A stretch of DNA of 5,817 nucleotides from Oscillospiraceae bacterium (lineage in GTDB: Bacteria > Bacillota > Clostridia > Saccharofermentanales > Saccharofermentanaceae), in NCBI GenBank assembly GCA_902795955.1, contig CADBNJ010000286.1:1-5817 (forward strand). Direction: 5' to 3'. Position 1 is the first letter of the stretch. The number at the start of each line of letters is the position of its first letter. Positions 1-4,814 of the stretch are shown in pieces. A model generated the notes under the pieces. The model was given only the letters and a program-made list of their open reading frames with translations, made no database searches and was not told where the DNA came from. A program made the position numbers and the translations under genes.

Positions 1-2
1 GA

Positions 3-146
3 CACATATCACCGATCAACAACACGCCTGATATAGCACGCAAGACAGTTACTGATTATCTGGCTTCCAAGGGATATGAAGCGGGTGTTGACTATGAGCT
101 CCAGACTGCACCCAGGAGCGAGCCCGGCAAGGGTTTTGAGTTATGA
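3..146 (+). CDS. C-terminal end of a YycJ/WalJ-like MBL-fold metallohydrolase (5' end outside window)
   Basis: An open frame enters from the left edge and ends at TGA 144-146, giving 47 residues. It begins HISPINNTPDIARKTV and later carries a TAPRSEPGK stretch. The pattern H-[IL]-S-x-x-N-N-x-P-x-x-A-x-x-T, followed about 20 residues later by D-x-x-L-x-x-APR, is what I remember from the extreme C-terminus of the YycJ/WalJ metallo-beta-lactamase-fold proteins of Bacillota; the His would be a late metal ligand. In Bacillota, yycJ often lies just upstream of rlmH (sometimes with htrA between them), and here the stop overlaps the rlmH start by ATGA, so the two are probably co-transcribed and translationally coupled. 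The catalytic HxHxDH region lies outside the window, so the family call rests on the tail and on gene order only. Confidence 0.62.
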   Translation, partial: HISPINNTPDIARKTVTDYLASKGYEAGVDYELQTAPRSEPGKGFEL

Positions 147-607
147 AGATCAGGTTGATCTGCCCCGGCAAGATCCGTGAGAGATTCCTCACAGACGGCA
201 TTGATGAATACAGGAAGCGCCTGTCCAAATACTGCACCGTCGAGATAATCGAAGTAGCTGACTGCCCCGATACGATGCCTGCAGGTCAGGCTTTATCTCT
301 CGAAGGTGAGAGGATACTGTCCAAGGTGTCACCTTCGGACATTCTGTGGGTGATGGATCTTCACGGCAGGGAGTACACATCAGAGGAGTTATCAGACCTG
401 ATGATAGAAGACCTGGAGAAGGGCGGCAGCACCATAAGCATAGCGATCGGCGGCAGCAACGGATTGTCACCTGAGGTGGTATCGAGAGCGAACCGGCGCA
501 TTTGTTTTGGCAGGATAACGATGACCCACCAGATGACAAGGCTCCTTCTGCTGGAACAGCTCTATAGGGGATTCAAGATATATAAGGGTGAGAAGTATCA
601 CAAGTAA
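143..607 (+). CDS. rlmH: 23S rRNA (pseudouridine-1915 N3)-methyltransferase RlmH
   Basis: RlmH is a small cytoplasmic SPOUT (trefoil-knot) methyltransferase that uses S-adenosylmethionine to methylate pseudouridine 1915 in helix 69 of 23S rRNA, acting on assembled ribosomes. The 154 residues match the family's usual 155-159. Visible landmarks are the N-terminal strand MKIRLICPGKIRE, the GERILSKVSPSD segment near residues 54-66, the glycine-rich SAM-binding loop IAIGGSNGLSPEV near 100-112, the MTHQMTRLLLLEQLYRGFKI helix near 127-146, and the diagnostic C-terminus GEKYHK, whose Tyr-His belongs to the active site. The ATG at 143 overlaps the upstream stop, which suggests reinitiation rather than a separate strong ribosome binding site. 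Nothing looks broken. No clear terminator follows it. Confidence 0.95.
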   Translation: MKIRLICPGKIRERFLTDGIDEYRKRLSKYCTVEIIEVADCPDTMPAGQALSLEGERILSKVSPSDILWVMDLHGREYTSEELSDLMIEDLEKGGSTISIAIGGSNGLSPEVVSRANRRICFGRITMTHQMTRLLLLEQLYRGFKIYKGEKYHK

Positions 608-630
608 GTCAGCGCGGTTCATCAGGCTGA

Positions 631-906
631 GAAGACGGTATCACTGCTTTCGAATACAGTAATGAATGGCTTCAGACGGGTTTTGCCATAAGCCCGCTCG
701 CCTTACCTCTGCGCAAGAAGGTGTACGTACCGAAGATGGATCCTTTTGATGGCGTGTTCGGTGTTTTTGCGGATAGTTTGCCCGACGGATGGGTGCCTTG
801 ACATATCGGCCTGAATGAGACAAAGGCACGAAGGACAGCCCTGGAGATAAGAGATAAGGTCCGTGAGATGACGGGACGTTATCTCAATCCATCCATACTC
901 TTATAA
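631..906 (+). pseudogene. Degraded hipA-like toxin gene with the central kinase region deleted
   Basis: Frame 1 from 631 reads EDGITAFEYSNEWLQTG, then ISPLALPL, then FDGVFGVFADSLPDGW, and stops at TGA 799-801. These are the N-terminal hallmarks of HipA-family Ser/Thr kinase toxins: the FEY motif, the SPLxLPL strand and the GVFADSLPDGWG turn. The same frame continues beyond the stop with HIGLNETKARRTALEIRDKV up to TAA 904-906, which resembles the helical C-terminal tail of HipA proteins. The catalytic core, about 250-300 residues in full-length members, is absent. The start is also missing: an in-frame TGA lies at 628-630, and a possible earlier piece (RFIRL, 615-629) is in another frame. No hipB antitoxin gene is visible. 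I infer a dead gene shaped by an internal deletion plus 5' decay. The N-terminal assignment is fairly secure and the tail is less so. The last codons, from about 879, run antisense into the toxin gene and may not be original HipA sequence. Confidence 0.68.
851..885 (-). terminator. Imperfect hairpin over the toxin stop codon, possible weak terminator
   Basis: GAGATAA (851-857) and GTCCGT (859-864) pair with TTATCTC (879-885) and ACGGGAC (871-877), giving about 13 base pairs with one G-G mismatch, one bulged C and a 6-nt loop (865-870). On the - strand the stem begins in the last codons of the RelE-like toxin and includes its TAA. The bases that follow on the - strand (TTATCTCC) are pyrimidine-rich but are not a real U-tract, so termination would be weak at best. 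It could instead protect the 3' end of the mRNA, or be chance. Confidence 0.3.
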
Positions 907-1181
907 ATATCTCCGCGCACACCTGCAAGGAGTGTATCGACAACTACTATTCTACTTTTGATGACTGTATAAATGACTCTGTATCCGCCGATCTTGATCC
1001 GGTAATAGTTGTTCCGCTTGCCCTTAATCCTCTTAACATCTATTCTCTCCGGATGTTCACCTGCTATCAGTTCTTTAAGTGAATTCTCATATTGCTCACG
1101 GATATCTTCATGCGATATAAAAAACTTATCGGCTGCCTTTGTGTAGTGCAGTTCAAAACTGAATGGTATGTCATTGCCCAT
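879..1181 (-). CDS. RelE/ParE-family type II toxin
   Basis: A 100-residue basic protein of the RelE/ParE superfamily, whose members are usually mRNA interferases that cut mRNA in the ribosomal A site, or in the ParE branch gyrase poisons. The order of features fits: a first strand and helix (FELHYTKAADKFFISH, residues 8-23), a second helix (YENSLKELI, 31-39), a basic turn (DVKRIKGKRNNYYRIKIGGY, 48-67), the YRVIYTV strand (67-73) and a last strand ending in GVRGDIY (87-93). By position, K50/K53, R61, R89 and Y93 could match the catalytic Lys, Arg and Tyr residues of E. coli RelE, favouring an RNase, but this is an alignment by eye. The start is supported by GGAGAGA (1187-1193 on the - strand), five bases before ATG, and no other early ATG exists. 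The antitoxin gene ends 14 bases upstream, so the two form one operon with the antitoxin first. Confidence 0.88.
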   Translation of the reverse strand: MGNDIPFSFELHYTKAADKFFISHEDIREQYENSLKELIAGEHPERIDVKRIKGKRNNYYRIKIGGYRVIYTVIKSRIVVVDTLLAGVRGDIYKSMDGLR

Positions 1182-1195
1182 AGGTGTCTCTCCGC

Positions 1196-1465
1196 TTACA
1201 GATCGAGAACCTTAGATGACGAGATCGTAAGATCATCATCGCTCAGACAGTCGATCTTATTGAGTATTTCCGCCGACTCTTCAGGAGAAGCATCCTCAAC
1301 ATTTACAGTCAAACGGTAGAAAGGATCACTCTTCAGTTCGGAGACGTATAACCTTATTGCTCTTTTTATCAGGTCGGTAACAGTCATGTTATAGATTCCG
1401 GCAACTTGTTTCATATCGATTATTTCAGATTCTTCCATTTTGAAATTCATTGCTTTAGGTGCCAT
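1196..1465 (-). CDS. RHH-type (DUF6290/RelB-like) antitoxin of the RelE-family toxin
   Basis: The predicted 89-residue antitoxin would neutralise the toxin encoded just downstream and bind its own promoter. The N-terminal half looks like a ribbon-helix-helix unit: a short strand (MNFKMEES, residues 6-13), helix A (EIIDMKQVAGIY, 14-25), a turn with NMTVTD, and helix B (LIKRAIRLYVSEL, 32-44). The C-terminal half is acidic (SPEESAEILNKIDCLSDDDL, 60-79), as expected of a flexible toxin-wrapping segment. It resembles the DUF6290/RelB-like antitoxins of gut Clostridia as I remember them. ATG 1465 is preceded by a strong TAGGAGG (1474-1480 on the - strand) at 8-base spacing, which settles the start. 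The gene is transcribed away from the his operon, and its good Shine-Dalgarno site suggests the antitoxin is made in excess over the toxin. Confidence 0.8.
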   Translation of the reverse strand: MAPKAMNFKMEESEIIDMKQVAGIYNMTVTDLIKRAIRLYVSELKSDPFYRLTVNVEDASPEESAEILNKIDCLSDDDLTISSSKVLDL

Positions 1466-1494
1466 AATGATCGCCTCCTATATATGATATTTAC

Positions 1495-1523
1495 AGTATA
1501 TACGATAAAGATATGCTTTTCAA
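1495..1523 (-). promoter_or_regulatory. Sigma-A promoter of the toxin-antitoxin operon
   Basis: On the - strand, TTGAAA (1518-1523) and TATACT (1495-1500) are separated by 17 bases. Each hexamer is one base off consensus. The predicted start near 1488 leaves a leader of about 20 nt before the antitoxin ATG, with its AGGAGG inside. AT-rich half-sites TATAT (1481-1485) and ATATA (1498-1502 region) give a loose dyad around the -10 and start site, which could be the operator for self-repression by the antitoxin. Confidence 0.7.
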
Positions 1524-1589
1524 GCAATACCGACAATCCGCTGTGACATAATCCCCCAAATGCCGTAAATGGAGTACAATACTATCTGA

Positions 1590-1617
1590 TTGACAAACGT
1601 AAAGCAGATGATATAAT
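1590..1617 (+). promoter_or_regulatory. Strong sigma-A promoter of the his operon
   Basis: A perfect TTGACA (1590-1595), a 16-base spacer and a perfect TATAAT (1612-1617) are present, and TG at 1609-1610 adds an extended -10 element. Transcription should start near 1624, giving a leader of about 50 nt before hisZ. So strong a promoter for a biosynthetic operon implies a need for repression, which matches the palindromes directly downstream. Confidence 0.85.
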
Positions 1618-1618
1618 A

Positions 1619-1652
1619 CTTTAGTCAACTAAAGACTTTAGCACACTAAAGT
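1619..1652 (+). promoter_or_regulatory. Twin palindromic operator (two CTTTAG-N4-CTAAAG sites) over the his transcription start
   Basis: Site 1 is CTTTAGTCAACTAAAG (1619-1634), which extends to 7-base arms around CA. Site 2 is CTTTAGCACACTAAAG (1636-1651), flanked by A and T so that its arms also reach 7 bases. The two are identical except at the four central positions (two differ), and their centres lie 17 bp apart, about 1.6 helical turns. They begin two bases after the -10 box and cover the expected start, the classic position for repression of initiation. The TTTAGTnnACTAAA shape recalls TrpR-type operators (CTAGTTAACTAG core). The TrpR-family protein HisR/YerC is known as a predicted his regulator in Bacillota, so it is my first candidate. 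That assignment is inference; the repeat itself is plain in the sequence. Confidence 0.75.
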
Positions 1653-1676
1653 AAATTGCATTAAACGGAGAATGAC

Positions 1677-2876
1677 ATGAGCAACAACAAATTCTACACA
1701 CCCGACGGGTTTACGGATCAGCTCCCCGAAGTCTGTGCTTTCAAGCGCGAGGCAGAGGGAAAGCTGCGCGGGATCTTCACCGGCAACGGATATCTGGAGA
1801 TAGAGACTCCCGGCGTTGAGTACAGCGACATATATATATCTACGGATCTCGTTCCGCAGGAGGAACTCTACAAGTTCTGCGACCAGAAGGGAAGGCTCCT
1901 CTGTGCCAGATATGACGGCACCGTTCCCGCCGTAAGGTTTGCGGCAAATCTTTACAAGGATGAGCCCCTTCCGCTGAGACTCTTCTATATCGAGAACATG
2001 TACCGTTTCAATCAGATGGGCGGCGGCAAGCAGAGCGGGTTTACGCAGGCGGGCGTCGAGTTCATGGGCGCTGCAGGAGCCGAAGCAGACAGCGAAGTAA
2101 TCGCACTTGCCATTGAATCAGCTCTCGTTATCGGCATTAAGGACCTGCAGGTGTCGATCGGACAGGTAAGGTTCTTTGAAGGTCTCTCCAAGCAGTTCGG
2201 GTTCACCGATGAGATCAAGGAGAGGGTCAGGAACGCCATCAATCAGAAAGATTCAGTCACATTAGAGAGCACTGCCAAAGATCTGGGTTTGTCGGCGTCT
2301 GACGCTGAGACGCTCATGATGCTCATCGAGTGTCAGGGCGGATACGATGTGATCGAACAGTTCAGATCACGTGTTGATTCGGAATGTGCAATAGAAGCTC
2401 TTGATAACCTTAAGGCTGTCCTTGATATCATGGATGAGTACGGATATCTCAAGTACATCACGGTTGACCTCGGCCTCATCGGAAGTGAGGACTATTACAC
2501 AGGAATAATCTTCAAGGGATATACATATGAAGTAGGCTTCCCGATCATCGGAGGAGGCAGATACGATAACGTGGCAGAGCTGTTCGGAAGGAAGATGGAG
2601 GCCGTCGGATTCTCGCTGTCGCTTACACTGACTGTCACGGCGCTGATGCATCAGGGACTGGTTCTCGACAGGAAGACTGCCGCTGCGGTGGTAGGATACG
2701 ACAGGAACATCAAGGGCGCGAGAGCAAAGGCGATCGCACTTGCGAGGGCGCTCAGGGAGGATTACACTTCGGTCATCCTAGACAGCACCGGAATGAGCGA
2801 GGAGGAACTGGACAGGTACTGCGACCTCAATAATATTCCGGCTACATTTTTTGTGAATGAGGGGGACGAAGCATGA
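1677..2876 (+). CDS. hisZ: ATP phosphoribosyltransferase regulatory subunit HisZ
   Basis: HisZ is a catalytically inactive paralogue of histidyl-tRNA synthetase. It forms a hetero-octamer with short HisG and enables activity and histidine feedback in the first step of histidine synthesis. The 399 residues fit the family (about 390). The class II synthetase fold is visible: [11 protein letters not shown] at the start, motif 1 near [12 protein letters not shown] (38-49), motif 2 from [11 protein letters not shown] to FTQAGVEF (101-129), a His-A-like segment [20 protein letters not shown] (269-288), and [13 protein letters not shown] with AVGFSLSL (292-316). The HisRS catalytic Arg of the RGLDYY motif is replaced (GSEDYY), and the motif 3 Arg is missing, both expected for HisZ rather than HisS. 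The short alpha/beta C-terminal domain spans about 334-395. CGGAG (1666-1670) lies six bases before the ATG. First gene of the operon, overlapping hisG by ATGA. Confidence 0.95.
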   Translation: MSNNKFYTPDGFTDQLPEVCAFKREAEGKLRGIFTGNGYLEIETPGVEYSDIYISTDLVPQEELYKFCDQKGRLLCARYDGTVPAVRFAANLYKDEPLPLRLFYIENMYRFNQMGGGKQSGFTQAGVEFMGAAGAEADSEVIALAIESALVIGIKDLQVSIGQVRFFEGLSKQFGFTDEIKERVRNAINQKDSVTLESTAKDLGLSASDAETLMMLIECQGGYDVIEQFRSRVDSECAIEALDNLKAVLDIMDEYGYLKYITVDLGLIGSEDYYTGIIFKGYTYEVGFPIIGGGRYDNVAELFGRKMEAVGFSLSLTLTVTALMHQGLVLDRKTAAAVVGYDRNIKGARAKAIALARALREDYTSVILDSTGMSEEELDRYCDLNNIPATFFVNEGDEA

Positions 2877-3514
2877 TAACTATAGCATTATCCAAAGGAC
2901 GTCTTGCGGAGCAGGCACTGGATATCCTTGAGGCTGCCGGCTACGATGTCTCGGCCGGCAGGGAGAAATCGCGCAAGCTTATCCTCGAGGATGAGAAGAC
3001 GGGTCTGAGGTTCATACTGGCCAAGCCCGCGGATGTACCCACATACGTGGAGTACGGAGCTGCCGACCTCGGCGTCGTCGGCAAGGATACGCTTCTTGAG
3101 GAGGGTAGGGATCTGTACGAGGTAATAGATCTCGGTTTCGGCAAGTGCAGGATGTGCGTTGCAGGTCCCGCAGAGCTCAAGGGCAAGCTCGATACGATCC
3201 CGAACAAGAGGGTCGGAACGAAGTACCCGAACATAACGAGGCATTATTTCGAGGACGTGAAGAAGGAGAGCGTGGAGATCATAAAGCTGCACGGCTCGGT
3301 GGAATTAGGTCCCCTCATCGGCCTGTCCGAAGTCATCGTTGATATCGTAGAGTCGGGAAGAACGCTCTATGAGAACGGCCTGGACGTATTGGAGACGGTG
3401 GCAGATATATCGGCAAGAGTCGTCGTCAACCGGGTGTCGATGCAGATGAAGGCTGATGAGATTCGTCCGATGATCGCAAAGATAAGAGAACAGTTAGCAA
3501 AACAAGAGGTATAA
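2873..3514 (+). CDS. hisG: ATP phosphoribosyltransferase catalytic subunit, short form (HisG-S)
   Basis: HisG condenses ATP with PRPP to N1-(5-phosphoribosyl)-ATP, the committed and feedback-controlled step of histidine synthesis. At 213 residues it is the short form, which lacks the C-terminal ACT-like histidine-binding domain of about 80 residues and therefore depends on HisZ. Landmarks are [16 protein letters not shown] (4-19), [20 protein letters not shown] (49-68), the [11 protein letters not shown] segment (116-126), the [20 protein letters not shown] run (140-159), and the PRPP-binding loop [14 protein letters not shown] (157-170). The ATG overlaps the hisZ stop (ATGA, 2873-2876), and AGGGGG (2860-2865) sits seven bases upstream inside the end of hisZ. 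This coupling should keep the two subunits near 1:1. hisD starts one base after its stop. Confidence 0.97.
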   Translation: MITIALSKGRLAEQALDILEAAGYDVSAGREKSRKLILEDEKTGLRFILAKPADVPTYVEYGAADLGVVGKDTLLEEGRDLYEVIDLGFGKCRMCVAGPAELKGKLDTIPNKRVGTKYPNITRHYFEDVKKESVEIIKLHGSVELGPLIGLSEVIVDIVESGRTLYENGLDVLETVADISARVVVNRVSMQMKADEIRPMIAKIREQLAKQEV

Positions 3515-3515
3515 G

Positions 3516-4814
3516 ATGCGCTGCAGATTAATAGAAGGAACAAAAGAGAATCTTAAGGAAGTGTGCGAGCAGCTTGGACTCCGCAGCAAGATGCAGAAGT
3601 CGGATGTTGTTTCCATCGTTCAGGAAGTATTGGATGATATCAGGGAGAACGGCGATGAAGCAGTTCTTAAATACACAAAAAGATTCGACGGTGCCGATCT
3701 TACGCCTGACACGATGAGAGTGACACAGGCAGAGATCGACAGTGCGATAAATGAGATAGAACCCGATCTTCTCAGGATCATAAAGAAGGCTGCCGGGAAC
3801 ATCAGGACTTTCCACGAGAGACAGCGTGAGGAAGGCTTCATGATGGATACGGCCAGGGGCTCGAAGATCGGCGTTAGAGTAAGACCTCTGGCGACCGCAG
3901 GCGTCTATGTTCCGGGCGGCACTGCACCTCTGCCTTCAACTGTATTGATGGACGTTATCCCCGCATCTGTTGCGGGAGTTAAGAGAATAGTTTTCTGCAC
4001 ACCTCCGCGCAGGGACGGAACAATAGCTCCGGTAATCCTCGCAGCGGCTTCAATAGCAGGCGCAACGGAGATCTACAAGATAGGCGGAGCACAGGCTATA
4101 GGTGCAATGGCTTACGGAACTGATACAATACCGCGCGTTGATAAGATATGCGGTCCGGGCAACATCTTCGTAAATACGGCAAAGAGGCTGGTCTACGGCC
4201 AGGTCGATATCGATATGTTCGCAGGGCCTTCGGAGATCCTGATAATTGCTGACAAGACCGCAGATCCCGAGTTCGTCGCGGCTGACATGCTGAGCCAGGC
4301 AGAGCACGATAAGATCGCTTCGGCGATAGTCCTTACGGACGACAGGAAGCTTGCAGAGAAGGTTCTGGAGTCGGTCGACCGAAGGTCTGATGCGGCATCG
4401 CGAAAGGAGATCCTCGAGAGCTCGCTTCAGACATACTGCGCAATAATAGCATGCGATGATCTTGATACCGCGGTCTCTTTCTCGGAGGAGATCGCACCCG
4501 AGCATCTGGAGCTCTGTGTGGCAGATCCCGAGGCGATGCTCGATAAGATCAATAATGCGGGTGCGGTATTCCTCGGCAATTATTCGCCGGAGCCACTGGG
4601 AGACTATTTTGCAGGACCTAACCACACTCTCCCCACATCGGGAACGTCGAGGTTCTTCTCGCCGCTCAACACGGGGGATTTCTATAAGAAGATGAGCGTG
4701 ATCAACTACAATGAGGAATCGCTCAGAGAGGTATATGAGGACGTGGCAAAGTTCGCCGACAGCGAAGGACTTACATGTCACGCAGAATCGCTCAGAACAA
4801 GGTTTAACAGATGA
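3516..4814 (+). CDS. hisD: Histidinol dehydrogenase HisD
   Basis: HisD is a zinc-dependent enzyme that oxidises L-histidinol to L-histidinal and then to L-histidine with two NAD+, the last two steps of the pathway. The 432 residues match the normal length (about 430). The family signature is visible as DMFAGPSEILIIADKTADPE (233-252). Zinc ligands of the E. coli enzyme correspond by eye to Q261 and H264 in LSQAEH, D363 in LGDYFAG and H422 in GLTCH. The catalytic Glu-His pair is E329-H330 in APEHLEL. The substrate/NAD region includes VYVPGGTAPLPSTVLM (130-145) and ICGPGNIFV (211-219). All key residues are present, so it should be active. AAGAGG (3504-3509) lies six bases before the ATG, at the end of hisG. 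Its TGA overlaps the hisC start. Confidence 0.97.
   Translation: MRCRLIEGTKENLKEVCEQLGLRSKMQKSDVVSIVQEVLDDIRENGDEAVLKYTKRFDGADLTPDTMRVTQAEIDSAINEIEPDLLRIIKKAAGNIRTFHERQREEGFMMDTARGSKIGVRVRPLATAGVYVPGGTAPLPSTVLMDVIPASVAGVKRIVFCTPPRRDGTIAPVILAAASIAGATEIYKIGGAQAIGAMAYGTDTIPRVDKICGPGNIFVNTAKRLVYGQVDIDMFAGPSEILIIADKTADPEFVAADMLSQAEHDKIASAIVLTDDRKLAEKVLESVDRRSDAASRKEILESSLQTYCAIIACDDLDTAVSFSEEIAPEHLELCVADPEAMLDKINNAGAVFLGNYSPEPLGDYFAGPNHTLPTSGTSRFFSPLNTGDFYKKMSVINYNEESLREVYEDVAKFADSEGLTCHAESLRTRFNR

Noticed and set aside
799..801. TGA in the hipA frame as a selenocysteine or read-through codon
   Set aside because: It falls at the deletion junction, not at a conserved Cys or Sec position, and no SECIS-like hairpin directly follows. 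A nonsense codon in a pseudogene is simpler.
641..829. Small - strand open frame between rlmH and the toxin gene
   Set aside because: It is antisense to the hipA relic, whose motifs are clear in the + frame, and has no good start signal.
1092..1319. + strand open frame across the toxin and antitoxin genes
   Set aside because: It is antisense to two genes with good ribosome binding sites and family motifs, and lacks a Shine-Dalgarno site of its own.
1619..1652. CRISPR or tandem-repeat array
   Set aside because: Only two short palindromic copies are present, with no spacers and no further units.
1618..1676. T-box riboswitch or histidine attenuator in front of hisZ
   Set aside because: The expected leader is only about 50 nt, has no T-box sequence, no run of His codons and no terminator with a U-tract. 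The hairpin-forming sequences are two separate palindromes at the start site, which fits DNA operators better.
1826..1842. ATATATAT run as a microsatellite or regulatory repeat
   Set aside because: It encodes the DIYIS segment of HisZ in frame and is too short to mean anything by itself.
4050..4781. Long open frame (243 codons) on the - strand inside hisD
   Set aside because: It lies wholly antisense to a hisD gene with all catalytic residues, has no ribosome binding site, and its Arg/Cys-rich product looks like nothing known. It is a codon-bias shadow.
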